Shown here piece after piece: positions 32,493 to 47,300 of a stretch of 64,000 bases of DNA. Every line of letters starts with the position of its first letter. Position 1 is the first letter of the stretch. Source of the stretch: Gymnorhina tibicen (lineage: Eukaryota > Chordata > Aves > Passeriformes > Artamidae); NCBI GenBank assembly GCA_013399875.1, contig VXAZ01001749.1:405429-469428 (forward strand), read 5' to 3'. A model generated the notes under the pieces. That model saw only the letters and a list, made by a program, of their open reading frames with translations, was not told where the DNA came from and ran no database searches. Made by a program: the position numbers and the translations under genes.

Positions 32493-35400
32493 CTGGAAAA
32501 CAAATGAGGTGTTTGCATGAGAAGTCTCACACTGCTTGGCGTGAGAACCCTGGGCAAGACAGAGGAGAAGAGCTGGTGCTTGTGCTGGATGCTCAACACC
32601 CGTGTCAGTGTCTAAGTGCACGTGCCTTCATGTGCTGCAGTGGGTTTTTTAGAGGTTTTTAAAAATACTCCCTTTGCGTTGTTGATGAGACACATATTAA
32701 TTAGATCACTTAAATTACATGCCAGCCACTCGCTTCAGTGGCTGCAGAATTTAGTGCCAAGGATTAATTAATGTAAAATAGGTCTAACTAAAACTGGAAG
32801 CAGCCATGGATGTGGACTGTGTTGAGCTGCTGCTTTGGGTGTTCTGAATGAGGCTGTTGGTCACATAGCACAAGAGGATGCTGTGGGATTTAAGGGGCTT
32901 CTGAAACACTGGCCTGAGGAAGTCCTGCTGTATCTGAAACCTCTTGTCAAGGAAAGATTTTGCTGATATCCTGCTGACCTATTCATCAGGATTGAGTCCA
33001 GTGCCAAGAAAAGCATCCTTCGCCCATGCAGTCTGTGATCATGCTGCAATAATTTGTATGTTCTGGATGTAAGAACAAGAGCCCACTGTTTTGGAAGGGA
33101 TGGCAGCTTGGATTTCAGGCAAATCACAGGGCATGCTCACTGATGATGTTTTCCAAGTCCTTTACATTTTCTCTTTACAAAAACTCCTATACAAAGTGAG
33201 TGCAAAGCACAAGGTATAAGACAAACTGCATGTGGCGGGCTGCGTCTTTAAATGAGGAGCACAGTAGGTCTGCTTCCAATTATTCAGTGTATGGTCTAAT
33301 CAGGGGCTCAGAAAGAGCAATTTATTCCTGACTATTCACTTGAACAATTTGGAAGTTTACCAGTAAGAACAAAAAATGTCCCAGGAAAAGGATGTAGGCA
33401 GCTTCATGTCTTTAAGTGTCTCATTATTACCGTATTTTTTGAGGCCTAGTGTGAAGTTATATGGGTTGATGGAGCTGGAAGAAAAACAGTTGTTCAGTAA
33501 TGTTGCATCTTTCTCTTATTTCAATCTCATGTATGAAAGGAATAAAACCTTTTTAAAAGAGAAATCAATAAAAAAAGCCAAGAGAAAGCAGGCTAGGTCA
33601 TTCTTTCATAGTCAGTAAGCACTTAAAAATGTGAAGTAGATTGCAATCAAACAGAGTTGTATAAGGAATAATATTGCTGAAGAAAAGATTCAATATCAAA
33701 CAACTTCTCATTGAATGTTAATGTGGCCAGTGCCCTACTGCTTTGGGAACAAAGGAAAACAAATCAGAGCTGATTACAGGAGTGTAATTGGGGTGAATAG
33801 TTCGGTACATATTTAAAGGGCACTTGGAAGCTGGAACCAGTGATTTTTTTGTATTTGTGATTTTCCTGTAGGATCAGACATCACTGCTTGGCAGAAGGGA
33901 AGGTGGTGTGGTTTGATGTTTGGTGGCAAGTGCCAGGCTGACTCAAACTCTTGCGGGGCTGGACTCCCCAGGCTGAAACTGGGAGCTCAGCCTTGCCTTC
34001 CAGAGAGATTCAGGGACTAAAGAACAGCCAAGGGTTAAGGCAGTGCAATTTCATGGCTGATTTTTGTTAAGATGAAAGCCAGGTTTTGAACAATGAGAAA
34101 ACATATCAGATTTTCACTGGGGTAAAATTGCTTCATTTTTTCTTGTACTTTTTTTTTTTTCTCACAGAAGAGGCAGAGAAAAGACAAGGAAGGAAGGAAG
34201 GTAAAACGGCAAAGGTTTGTTTTGGCATGAATGAAATGGTTGAACTCCTATTTCAAATGGGAAAGCTATAGCTTCATTTTTCAAACAAAAAGGTCTCTCC
34301 ATGGCGTAACTTCAATAAAATGCCAGGTGCTTTTAATGGAAACACTGTTTTTGGAAGCTATGTTAATAGACTAGGCTCAGTGTCACTGTGTCATCCCAGT
34401 GCCCCTTCCCGCTGTTCCTGTTTAGTCCAGAGCTGCCTCCAGTGACACAGATGCCCACACTTGCTTGTGTGGTACCAAATCCTGATGCATGTCAGGAGAA
34501 GGGCTGGGACATGTCCATCTTGGATTTGTCTATCTTAAATCCACCTGATGTGCTCTGCTAGGGGATAATGCAGTGAGTAGCGAACGTGGAAGGATTATGC
34601 AGCCAGCCAAGCCTGAAGGACCAACCTGAGGCTGAAACTCAAGTGACTTCGGTATTGTTGCTAAGCTGTACTAGCTCTTGGGGCACTGATGCAGCACTGT
34701 TATTTATTAAATACTGTTTTCCCCTGCCTCCATGATGTATGGTTTTCCTTTTGCAGCTCAGGAGTGGGAGTCCCTTCTTCCCTACTCCAAGACCCAGATC
34801 CTGGGAGATTTGCTTGGGCAGGCTTTCCCCACATCCACATAGGTCTAACACCCAGCAATGCACACCCCATGGAATGGTGTCATCCAGGCCTTCAGTCTGG
34901 GCTTGTGGTGTTTCCCCAGATACCCAGGATGATCAGGGAAGGGCCCCCCTTCTGTCTTATGCGGCATTTTGAGGGAGCACTGTGGTGAGCCTGGAGGTTT
35001 AGGATGGGCTCATGTGGCTATTTCCAGACTGCAGCAATTTAACGTTGCATGACTGAGGCTTGCAAAGAAGGCTATTTACTGAAGGCAGATGGGGAACTTT
35101 TCCCTTAAACTAGTACAAATTAAGAAAAAAAATGGGAAGGAAGGAGGGGGAGGAACTGAAATGGACTGGGAGCTTTTCTGGCCTGGTTCTGTTAAACCAG
35201 CATGTGAAAGTCTCATGAGGAGTGCAATTTGCCTCAATAAACTGCGGGGGCCAGGACTCAGCAGGTACCTCTGTGCTTGGTTTTCATTGCACTAGATGTG
35301 CCTAGGGATGTGCAGACATCCACCTCCAGGGTTTGGCTTCCCCTGGGTGTCTGTACTGCTGCTCTGGGGACAAAGTCAAAGCCCTGACTGGGACTGGAAG

Positions 35401-38400
35401 GAGCCTTGAACTTTTCTACAAGAATAGCACTTTAAAACTTCAGAAGCCCTGAGCTTGGAACAATTCAAAGAATGCCTTCATTTGCACTGAATAGAAAAAG
35501 AAAAATGAGAACATGAAAATACTGGTGTGTCTGGAACACAGCTTGGGGTTATGCTGTGGGTAAGGACAGGGCATCCTTTTTCCTGCAGGTTGGCAAATAG
35601 GACCTGGTGCAAAATGTTGGTTGGGGAGTAGATCTGTCATCTCTGAGACCTGATGTAATGCATGTCCGTATAAGAGAGACAGAGTGCTATCAGGCTGCTT
35701 TTTGTCATTATTTATGGTGCTGGAGGTGTAAATCAAGCCAGGTCTCTGCAGTGGATTTACAGCAGGATGTCTATTTTTGCATGATTCAGCCATAGATCAA
35801 TGAACAAGGCTCTGCTCTGGCACCTCCCTGGCCACCATCATAAATCAGCAAAAGGTGTTGGACATTTTTATTTTGTTCTTGGAACGATATAAACAAAAAA
35901 GTACATGTGGATGTTAATACCCTCTCTTGTACTGAGGAAGACAGTGTGTCCTTTTAAATAGGTCTGCTTTGGAGTGTTGCTAATAAAAAGTACCCCTTTT
36001 TGCTTCAACACAGTCAGGCTTTTGCTTGCATTTAGGTATTTTCCCTTTCCTCATTTCTAGAAGCTCGAGGCTTTCCAGGGAATGTGTGTTTTCCAGCTTT
36101 TCTGTTAGTAAAAAGCAAGACTGGAAGGATGAGGATGCTGTACCCGGCAGGTACTTGGACTTCACACATAGAGTTATCTCCTTTTTCAACCGTGCTGTGA
36201 AATGAGCCTCCAGTCTCTTTTCTAGGAGACCACACAGGGAATTTTCAGCATCTTTGAGGTGGCCCAGAGACCAACCACCCTCCTGCCCCAGGGTGTGGGA
36301 CTGACTGGAGGAGAAAAATGACATTTTAAAATCTTGGCCTGTTGTGACCTAAAGTGAAGCCCAAATTCCTGCTCAGACCACCTGGAAATACTTATAAATG
36401 CCCCAGTTGCTGGGAGAGTTGCAATAAAATCATCACTCTGCAATCCTGGGACAAATTATTTCCACTTCTGATTAAGCTCAGGCGCAATCTTTTTGGGAAA
36501 TAGGATATCAGGCAGCTTTGGTGCGGCACTTAATGCTTTTGAAAGCATGAATGCTGCAAATATATATTAAATACGCTCTACTAGGAGCGTAAAACAGGGC
36601 GTGCTGCTTGGGGTGCTGAGTAGCTTTTGTGCAGTCCCCCAGAACAAGCAGAAAGGTTTTAGCCTGCTCCTGGGGAGGAGGAGGAAGAGGAGGAGGGAGA
36701 GGGGGTGAAGGACTGGCTCATGCCCAAGGACAGGCATTGGACGTGAGGGCTTGGGCACGGATGGAGCTGGGCTATGCTTCCTTTGGCTGCTGCTGCTTTT
36801 TGGTTTTCCTTCACAAGGAGGAGATGCCCTTCACAGAGCATTTATTTAGGATTAAACAATTTGTCTCCTGGTGGTGGATTGCCCCATGACCCCCTCTGCG
36901 TCAGGACTGGGCGCTGCTGCAGGCAGCCTGTGCTACCGTCCTGTCGGGATGGAAATAATCCCCAGGAATGTTAAAGGGATTAACAGTCCTGGAAAGGGTG
37001 GGTAACCTGAGGGATGCAGCTCTGCTTACGGCTGCCTACATGGCTACAGCTGTTCTTTACAAGGGGAAAAACTAAACAGGTTGGAAATGAAGTTTATCCA
37101 TAGCTGTTGGGTTTAGAAAGCTGTAGAGTGGAGGTCTGGGGTTCTGCCCAGCACCTTTCAACCTGCACCTGTACAGGAAAATGGAGGGTGCAGCAGGACA
37201 GCAGCTGCTTTTTGCAGGTTTTATGTGAAATGCCCGACTTCTGTTTTGCCAAGGTCTCCTTGACATCCTGCCCGCTCTGGCATCTCGTTTTAACTCTGCA
37301 CATCCCTCAGCCCTTTTCCATGCCATCTGCATCCTTAAACTGCAAAGCTGTCAATGCTGCCTTCTGCACCACAGAAGTCAGGTCAGTGTTCAACTTTAGC
37401 TGAAATCTAGAAAGCAAATGTAGTTCACAGTGTTTTATTTCTGCTGTCTGTTTTGAGAACTGATTTTCCAACTAGAGCATCTCAGAAGAGTTTTGTGAAT
37501 AGGGCCAGATGATGATCAAACTGCTTTTGTTAAAAATATTGTATTGGCATCCATTTCTGGGCAGATAATGGGCCTTTGTGAAATGCCACCCATGTAAAAA
37601 CAGTCAGAAGGCATTATTTTGGGAATGGGATCTGTACTCAGAGGACATTGCTGTCTGTAATCCTGTGAGACCCTGTTACTTGGTAGAAGGGATAAGACTG
37701 GACAAAAACCTCAGGATGTTCAGGGTCAGAGGCCTGGATCTCGGTTTGTAAAACCGCTGACCCAAGAGACCACTTCCTGAGCAGAAATGATCACTTAAAA
37801 CTCTGGTTACAGGGAAGAACCTCTGGTTTTCTGGATGCCCGGGATTTATTCATGAATGCGTCTTTTAAAGAACCAGGAGATTAATGAAGGGCTGCTGACA
37901 GCAGCTGGTCATACACGTCCTGCAAGTCAGGCAGCTGCAAAACCAGCAGATCAGTGTAGGCCAGCAGAGTGAGTTTAAAGCTATTTACACAAGTAAGCTG
38001 AGCCTGGGAGGTAATGTGAGTTTCTGACACTTTTAACTGCAATTATGGGGGGAAACCATCCCTTTTCTGGGCTACAGACCCCAGTAACATCCGGTCCCTG
38101 GGGAGCCCTCCTTTCTTCAGGGTGAAGAGTACTGTCCCTCACATCCCTCTTGGGAAGGCTGAGAGGAGCAGGGCCTGTCCCACGTGCAGGTGGAGGTGTG
38201 TGGGATCTTTAAACTGGCCTCTGTTACTTTTATGCGCTTGCATGCTTCTCCCTATTAAACAGAACTTAACTTTTTTTTTTCATTTTAGAGTATGAACTTT
38301 CTGTCAACACATTTCCAGTGTCTGAAGTGGAGCTGGAGTTTGGCTCTACAGCTTTTCTTGTGAGAGAGTAATGGCAGGAAAGGTCATGCTGTATGTTAAG

Positions 38401-40599
38401 TCCTACAAAGAATAAAGCTGAAATTTTGTCTTTGGTTTTGGATTCTTCAGTTGATGGCACTTGCTAATTTGCATGATTTTTCTAGTGTTAATTAACTTAG
38501 TAATTAGTAATTCTAGTGTTATTTTAGAAATACAGAATAGCTGGGGTTGGCAAAATGGGAAAGAATTGCATATGAGTCTCTGAAAGCCCCAAAGCTTTGT
38601 CTGATGACAGCAGCTTTCAGGTGTGCACCTGCATTGCAGAGGATCAGCTGCCAGGAGGGCAAGAGGTTTGAACTCAAAGTCAGGCACTTGCTTTAGGAAG
38701 CCCCTTTCTGCAGGGTCGGTGGGTTCAGGGCAGAGGGAGGCACCCAGGTGCCAGCTTTGGTGAGTCAGATGTGGGTGCGGCTGGACAGGGAGGCTCGCAG
38801 TGCCTGGATGCCCTTTGGTGGGTGAGTCCCCACAGCTGAGCCCACAAAATATGCCTTATCACCCCAGTAATCCATGTGTTGCTGTTACAACAACCTGGAA
38901 CAAAATAGCTGTAATTCACATCAGCCTAATGACTGCTGTGGCTTACTGCCCTAGTGATGGATGATGATGATGTTAATAATGATAATAATAATAATAACAA
39001 TAATGTGAGCCCAAAGATTGGCAGATGCTAAATACTACCCTCCCTGGGTGAGATGGCACCAGCTCCCATCCTCACCGTGATTTGCCTCTCCTCTGGTTCC
39101 AGCTGTGCCAGCAGCTCGGGAGCACTTCATACCAATGGACCTGGCACGCTCCCACGTGCTTGTCACCAGGCGACCGTACTTCTGATAAATGATATGTGTG
39201 CTCTGGGAAGGAGTCAAAGAGCCTTTGTCTGCTTTTAATCTATAGTTTTAAATAATTAAGCAAGGCTAATTCTGGTATTTATAATGCAATAGGGTGAGTG
39301 TAACTCGATGTGGCTGCTGTGGGAAGCAGTTCCCAGCTATCAAGTGGCTGCCTCAGGGCAGCAGGTGCTCACACCCCAGGTCCCCTCACCTTCACTCAGC
39401 CCTGATGGTCAGAAATAAACCCCACGGGGTCACAATGTCATAAGGGCAGAGAAAACCCTAATGGAAATGTAAAACAGGGCTGGGGGACACATCCCTGCAG
39501 CTCCCAGCATTGCTGCCACGTGTCACCACTGTTCCTACCTCTGTGTCTCTGCTGAGCACATGCTAGGGATGGGGCTACCCAGTACAGCTAGTGTTCTCTC
39601 ACTAGTATAGCCAGTCTCCCCAGTTTGTCCAGCGTCCTCAGTCCTGCTTACCCTTGCTGAGCCCCATGCCAGCACTGCAGCCCCCAGGGCTGGGTCCCCC
39701 ATTTGCAGCAGCACTGCACACACCTAAGGGAGAACAGAGCAAGTGCTGGGCTGAGACCGGGTTGCTCATGTGTCACCACGTGCCACCACCCCAAAGGTAA
39801 AGGACTCTGGATGTCACCATGGTCACCCGCTGAACTTTGCATTCATGCACATGGATTTAGAAGAGAGAAATCCCACCAGGTTTGAGGCTTGCTGAGCTGT
39901 CTGGGGTGTAGAAGTTACCAGCTGGAAATGCCTGTACCATCAGACAGCAGCAAATGCCTCTCTGCTGGCAGGCAGGACTGGGTGTGCTGGTTAATAATTT
40001 CATTTAATTACCTTGGACTGTGATAAGCAAAGATAGCAAGCCTGGGATCTTAGTCTGTTAGCAATCACCAAGACGTCCCATGCCTTTTACAAGCAGCATG
40101 TGGAGAGCACTGGTTTAGTTTTGTTAGACAGTGGCAGATGCCTAGCAGTCCTTCTTGACAATCATAAACTTAGTTTTAATATCTCACCAAATATTTGCTC
40201 TGTGCATTTGCCTGCCAATGACAATGATGCACACTGATCAGTAATGAATGCTTAAAGTTAGTTCAAAGGTATTTTGTTAAACACAGAAAATATCCGCACA
40301 TGTTGATTTGTGAGGATTGCATTAGTCCCCTATCCAGCCCAGTGCCTCTCCAAGAAGAAGGTTTGAATTGCAGGATGGGTGTTCTAAGGGAATTTCTTGT
40401 GGGATATGGAAAGTCAGAAGCAGAAGGGCAGCTTCTCAACCAGCTACTGAAGTATTACAATACCATGATATCTCAAATAAAATTAAAACCGGGTCCCAAG
40501 TTACCTGTGTACGCAGTGCAGATCAGCAGCCCGTCCCCGCAGAAGGGAGTACCAGAGCAGCGGGGATCCCCCGGGGCAGTCTGGGGGCCCTGGGCTTAC
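32493..40599 (-). other. FAM107A: Probable first intron of FAM107A
   Basis: About 8.1 kb separates the ATG exon from a donor-like site at 40600. It contains a GGA-rich purine block (about 36673-36706) and an ATA/ATG microsatellite (38958-39004). No coding exon is recognised. Calling it an intron depends on the putative first exon being real. Confidence 0.4.
38958..39004. repeat. (ATG/ATA)n microsatellite
   Basis: GATGATGATGATG passes into (AATAAT)-type trinucleotide units. Confidence 0.9.
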
Positions 40600-41300
40600 C
40601 TGATTTCCGCAGCGAGGCCCTGGGGAGCCCGGGGGGCAGGTGCTGCCCTGTGCCCCACGACATGGGGCGCTGCTGCCGGGCTGCACTCGCGCCTAGCTGA
40701 CTTTTGGCCGGTCCCACGAAGCCGCCTGGCTCCTGCCGGGTGTGTGCGGGGGCAGCGGGGACGGAAGGTCACGTGGAGGTGGCTGCTGCACCGGCGCTCC
40801 CTCCTTGCTGCTCCTGCCACCCCACAGGGACCTCACTGAGGGCTGGAGCTCAGCTGGCAGCGGCCGGTGGCCTCGCTCGCTCTTCAGTGCTGGTCCCAAA
40901 CGTCCCTCTGCCGCCCTGAAAACTTCCCTTTGCTCTTTGTTGCCAGATGATGTTTTCCCAGGATAGCTGAACAAGCTAATCGCTTTTTCTCCCCAGAGCA
41001 AACAGCTCTGTGCGTGCCCAGGCACCCGAGCTGCCTGCTCGGCACAGCCACTGCTGCTGGTGGAGAGGTCGTGTCCCTGCTCCACGGAGGACAATTTCTC
41101 CTCAACGTGCCTTAACCACGCTCCTGGAGAAATCAGATCGCCCCGGAGGAAGCCGCACGCCCACTCTCTTTAGCAACCACCGCAACAGCCAAGCCGGCAC
41201 CAGGGCAACCGCTCGAGCTATCGTGATTATTCCCTGGCATGTTGCAACACCCTGTCATGCACCAGCTGCTGCACGGCCCAGGGGGAGCAGCTGCTGCACC
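40540..41300 (-). promoter_or_regulatory. FAM107A: GC-rich block, candidate FAM107A promoter and non-coding first exon
   Basis: CpG-containing, GC-rich sequence stands out from its flanks. On the minus strand GCGGAAATCAG|GTAAGCCC is a good donor ending at 40600, which would splice to the FAM107A acceptor at 32493. Mammalian FAM107A also has an untranslated upstream exon. There is no direct transcript evidence. The plus-strand open frame at 40300-40839 crosses this block but looks like chance. Confidence 0.4.
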
Positions 41301-44300
41301 CCAGGGGTAAGGGCTGTGAGAGGGAGAAGTAGCCCCTACACGGGGCCACGGGTGTCCTGGTGGCATCAGAGCTTGTGTGATGCCACAGCATCGCTGCCCC
41401 AGGTCTTCTACTGCTGAGATGGGCCCCTGCCTAGCTGGGCTTCTTGTCCCCATCCTCAATCTGGCTGGAAGGTACCATGTTGGCTGTCCCTGAATTGCCG
41501 CAGCCTGGGAAACCAAAGGCTGCAAAGGTGGGGGTGGAGAAGGGGTTAATTCCAGCAACTCCTTTTGGCTCTTCAGTGGGTTCTGTGGTCCAGTTCTGCC
41601 CAGGTTGCTCAGTGCCAGCCTGCAGATGCTCAGTGTCTCAGTCCCAGGAGGGTCAGGGATGAAGCAAAACCATTTCCACTCAGAGGAGGGGGATAGGGAA
41701 AGCTAGGGGGCACCACTGGGGTGCCCAGTGACCTTCACACCCTGCGGCACCCAAGGGTGCACGGTCCAGACCATGTCCTGGCCTGACACTCCTGGCACTG
41801 TGAAGGACTGGAGAAAAAGCCAGGTTCTCATGGACGCAGGGGCACTCTTTCACTTATTTTCACCTTTCCACAGTTTGCACCTCTCTACATCCCAAGATTT
41901 TCCCCCATTCCAGTCATGTTTCCCAGCCAAGGGCTCAGCAGCACCAGGTATGAACAGAGGCCCCAGTCCCTCCCAGTTTGCCTCCAAACCTCTTTGAGGG
42001 TCAGCATGGGCTGCTGGCATTCACCTGAACTGCCACTCCCTGGCTTCTTGCTTCTACTCGGACCCTTGGACTGAAGGGAATATTCTTTCTGGAAGAAAAG
42101 ACAAGAGAGAAATGGGAAAAGACTGTACAGGAATTGCTCTATTACAGGAGATGAAACATAGGAGAAGTTGCCGGTCCTTTGCTACCAGAAACTAAAAAAA
42201 TTATTATGATTTTTAACCTCCTGACCAGGAGCTGTTCAGTTTAATTGACATGGGGCCTCAGATGGAGGAGAGGAGAGGCAGGCTGGTCCTCATTCCAGTG
42301 TGTGTGGTGTGTATCCATGTGCTTGTGAGCGTGGTCAGCCCGACCTGTCCAGCCGTGGATTACTCACAGGCAGGGTTTGGAAGACCCCACACAGCTTTTG
42401 CACCTAAACCAAGGCTGTGGCAAAGGAGAGGCCTTCAAGTGAGGAGGCTGTGCACATTTTCTGCTAAAGCTGTGACCTCACAGCCCATGTGTGCCCCACA
42501 AACTTTTTGGTGCCCAGCAGACTCCCCTCACATCATGCATTGTCCCATGGCCTGGCTGTTCATTGCACACTACAAAAATACCATTTGGCTCACTTTGAAT
42601 GGAAAAGGAAATGGATGCACATCTGTGCTACTCCCTTTGGGTCACCTTTGAACAAATTTCAGGTCTGTGAGTTCACTGGAGATGTGTCAAAAGAGGAAAA
42701 GAGCATCGATCTAAACCTGTTTTGAGCTCCCAAGTAAGTGTGGTTATGGCTGGTGGATGTGGGAATGGAAAAGCGCTGTGATCCATCAACACCTGCTCTT
42801 GACTGAGTAAAACAAATCAAAAAAAGGCCAGCTAAATTTTCTGGATATATTTCTGATGCACCCTGGTGCCTGACCAGCTGCACATCTGGGCTCCTCTCCT
42901 GCCGAGAGGAGGAGGAAGCAGGTTTGTGGGGTGCTGTCCTGAACCAAGGGACTTTTCATGGCAAAGCTCTTTTTCTAGGAGCTCCTTGCAGAACAGTTCT
43001 CTTTGCTATCTAAATCAGTAAGCAATCTCCCCCATGCTCCTGTGTCTTTGAGATTAACAAAAAGCCTTTGTGTTGCCCCTGTGGCTCCCTGAAGGTTACT
43101 TTGTGAGGGTGGTTGATTGCTGGATGAGGTTTATCTGGAGTGGCTCCTGCAGACAAGGAGTTGCGTCATTCACCAGCTGCCCCCGTGTGTCTTAGGAAGT
43201 GGCTTCATGTCCTAGGAGAAGGTGACATGGGGAGCTCATTCCAGCATCACCCATTGCATCTCCTGTACATGGTGTGGCCCCGTGTTGCTGTGAACGCTGC
43301 AGGGGTTTGCAGGAGGGGTCTTCTTTGGAGGTATCACCCCAGAGGAGTGAGCCCAGCGTGTTCCTGAGTTGGGAGCTGGCAGAAGACTCAGGCAGTTCTG
43401 GCATGGCTCTGGGATAGCTCTGAAACAGCTCTGGTACATGAGTGGCACAGAGGGCTCATCCCTTGGGACTTGGGCTCTGCTGTGATGGGGGAATGACATG
43501 GTTTTCTCATTCAATGTGCACGTAAATAGAAAATAATGCTGTGCTGAATGTGCACCTGGACTGTCAGTGGTGGGTGGCTGTATGGTTATTAATGAGTACT
43601 GGGAACACGAAAATGGTTCTGGAGGAGCCCACAACCAGGTTCTTGTTACCAGGGCTGTTCATTAGATGGACTTTTAGCTTCTGAGTTACTGTGCTAGTGA
43701 CGTTGGCTGCTGGCTGTCATCTCTTTAGCTAATTGCTGTGGCACCAGGAGCTTTCTTGTGTGGACATGTCTCCCGTGTATTAAAAAGCCCCAGATGTGTC
43801 AAGTGAGTTCCCAACACCAACACTGGCTCTCCCCGGATGTGCAATGCCGCCTGCTGACATGAATGCAGTGCCAGTGAGATAACGCTGTCTGCCTCCTGAG
43901 GAGCCTGGGTGCAGCTGTGAGTGACAGAGCAGACAGCTCTGTCTGGTCTGCCTTCCTGGATCTTTATTAAATCTCCACTCTCAGCACGGGGTTGAGACTG
44001 CAGCATCACCGCCAGTCATGTCCGGCTCCCAGTCCGCAGGCAAAACTTTACTCTGCTGAAGTCACTTGGGGCTGGACTTGAAGGCAGATGGTGTTTCACC
44101 TCCTGCTGCAGGGAGGTCCTGGGGGCTGGTTAAACATTTGCTCTGCTGGATTAATGCTTGATGTGGGCTGAGGTGCTGCTTGTGGTCGTAGGGACTGGCT
44201 GTGCAGCCCAGCCTTCCCTCCCATCCTGTGGCACCAGCTCCCAGCACAAACTCCATGCAATCCCAGTACAACCTCAGAAGTCATGCTGCTTGCACTGTGG

Positions 44301-47300
44301 TGGTGACCTTGGCAGTGGCAAAACCAAAAGCAGGGGATGTGTAGGCTGGTCAGACCATGCTGGGTCCCTGGTACCACGTCACCTCTTGGCATAGGTTGGC
44401 TGGTAACACACTCCTGCTAGTCTCCACTTGAGCCATATGTGTATTTGCAGAGCAGGACGGCTTCTCCTCGCACCTCCCCAGCTCACAGGGGCAGTTAATG
44501 ATTGCCCAGGTGATGGAGACTTTTGCCTGCTCCCTATGGGACAAAGCAGGTTATGGCACTCTGTTGCCCAGCCAGCTGGGCAGGGGGACAGGAACTATAG
44601 GAGTCAGAGGGCTTAATTTGTCCCAGCGAGGGCTCAGATGGGGAGTTTGTGTTGCAGTAAACGGGCAGAAAATGCATGCTATTTCCCAAACCCTTCTATT
44701 TCCATGTGAAAATCACTTCTGTGTGCAGTGTGTCTGCATCTTGCCAGGAGTAAGAAGTAGCAGTAACATCTAGTATCAGATAGTAACACTGTGCCCCTCT
44801 GCAGATGAGCAGGACAGTCCTGGAGACATTGCTGATGGGAGCAGGTGCCACTTCCAACCCGCAGACAAGCTCCTCCTGCCTGGGATCCCCATCCTGCTTT
44901 GACAGTGTCAATGAGGACACCCACTGCTTCAGCTGGAATTAGCCTGGTGATTAAGTGGGTTAAATCCCACAAAGCAACACAAAGTATAAATAGTAAGTAG
45001 TTCCATGCTTTCCATGTGCTGTTCTGTATTACTCCCAAACATCTTGGGCATCACTATGTCCTGGTAGGATTGTTCCTAGCCTTGACTTGGATGCACAGCA
45101 AAGAGCTCCTGCAGCAAATATCTGGAGGCAGTGTCACAGGCATGGGTTGCCTTGCACCACCAGCTCTAAACACTATCCTTGTCCCTGGCTCCCCACTGGG
45201 GGAGTGCAATGCTCCTACTGGAGCTTAAAGCCAGCCACTTTGTATAAACCATTAATCAGTGTTGTTTGTCCCACGTGTGGGTGCTGTAATGTTTACTTGC
45301 AGCACAACTGACAGTAATTTTGGACTATGTTTGTGCTCTGAGGAAAGCAGGAAAAAGCCAGCAGCAGGGTCAGAGTGCGAGCCATGGGAAGGGTGGTGAG
45401 AATGGCTTCGGGCAGGGGCAGATCAATACAGGTGCCATTAAGGTGCAGTATCAGAACATCTGTACTGCACTGTAGCCAAAGTCTAAGCTAATGAATTAGG
45501 TAAGAAATTGCTGCAATCAGATCAGGGTGATAAAGAGGGATAAAAACGGGCAAAATGCCACCCAGGCTGATGTGACTCTCCTAGAGATCTGGTTTGGGAG
45601 GGAGACACCATTAACAGGGTTAGAAGTTGTTCAACCTATTTAGGAGCAGATGGACTCAGAGAAAGGCACTTTGTCACTACGGTGCTGTAGCAGCTGCTGA
45701 CATCGGTGTTCAATGAATGAACACATCCGCTGATTAAAATAGTCTTACTGCTGAACCCAGAGACTCGGAAAGGAGTTCTCATGGCTTGGAACAAGGTTCA
45801 TTGATGGCTGGCAGATTGAAGCTAGCATTTCTGTGTGTGATGAAGGCACAAAACATGTGGTTTAGAGGTTAGCTAAACTGTACTCTACCATTACTTTTGA
45901 TTAGCCCCAAATACCTTTTGCTGTTCTCAGTGCTCTGTATGAAAACCTCTCCTATATGCCCCTGCACACTGAGATGCCATCTGAGCTATTGCCCAAATCT
46001 CCTGTGTTATTGCTGAATTTTGGTCTATTTGTGCTCATTTGCAGCAGCTGGGACCGATCCAGAGACATCAGTGAAATCATCCACTGGAAGGAACTTTGGA
46101 GGATTAGTAAGACTTTTTCCCATCTGTGATGTCAATGCTCAAAAATCTGTCAGCTTTGATTGTTTTGCTGCAAAGTCCTGCCATGTGAGGTGTTGAGGCT
46201 TATTTGATTCAGCAAGCTGGGGCACATGTTTGCTGGGATGACACCATGTTCTTGGTAAGGAGAAACACAGAGAAAATCAGCACAACCCAATGCCTCATAC
46301 TGCTGCTAATGCCCTGAAGGCGTTGGCCAAAGGAAGTGCTGCCGTTTGGATGAATTTCCAAAATTTTTTGAGGGCTAGGAAAGGAAGTATAACACCCTGC
46401 TCCCTCTGGAACTGGCAGACTGGGCTCTGCCTTCCTGGTGGTGGTCACGCTGAAGCTGCTCTCAGGATTGTTGCAAAAAACTGCATGTTCCTTTCTCTTG
46501 CAGAGGCAGAGCAATGCCAGGTTTGAGAGGGTTACTCCTTGACAGGGAGCTTGACTGTGCACATTCCTGTGCTCCCAGCTCATTATGGGACACTCTTATA
46601 TTGGCAGGTTTTGCAATCGGGACTGGCAGGCACCCAGGAGTCGGTGTCCAGGCACATCCCGGCATTCCTGGGCCAGCAGCTATGAATCTGCTGCCACGGC
46701 ACTGCCCTTGTCATGGGAAGGGGTCTCGGAACCACCATAGCATCCAGTGTGTGCCTCGGCCCAGCCCCATTGCTCCCTGTCCTGTGCTCCGGCCGCTCGG
46801 ATGCCTGTGTCCAGCCCTGCATGCACACCTGTCTGGAGGGAGCTGGGTTTTCAAATGAAGCTGAGCTTGTATTACTCCTGGTCCCTGGCCACAACCATAG
46901 CTGATTTCACTATCATATTGCAAAGGACTCTAAGAAATATCAAGTTATTGGTGTAACATTTCATTACTGGTCTTTTGACCTCTACAAGTCTGCAGCCTTT
47001 CTTGGGTTGAAGTGAGCTGAGGGCAGATGCATGTGGCCACTCTCACGAGAGCAGCCAGCAGCCTCAAGGATTTTTTTGACCACAGGAATTTGTAAATGTA
47101 GGCTTACAGAAGGGGATCAGGCTCTTGGTCTGGCTATGGGGTCAGGCTGACACTCCTCAGCTCCTGTGCCAGTCTCTGGGAGCACCCGCCAGGTGGCCAC
47201 TTTGCTGCCTAGTCGAGTAGAAAATTGTAAATGCTTCAAATAGTGCTTGGTGTTATTTTATTCATAAAGAAAACACAATTTGACACAGATGAGTGCTGTG

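Noticed and set aside
40300..40839. 179-codon plus-strand frame
   Set aside because: The first part is AT-rich and the second is GC-rich promoter-like sequence. No homology is recognised.
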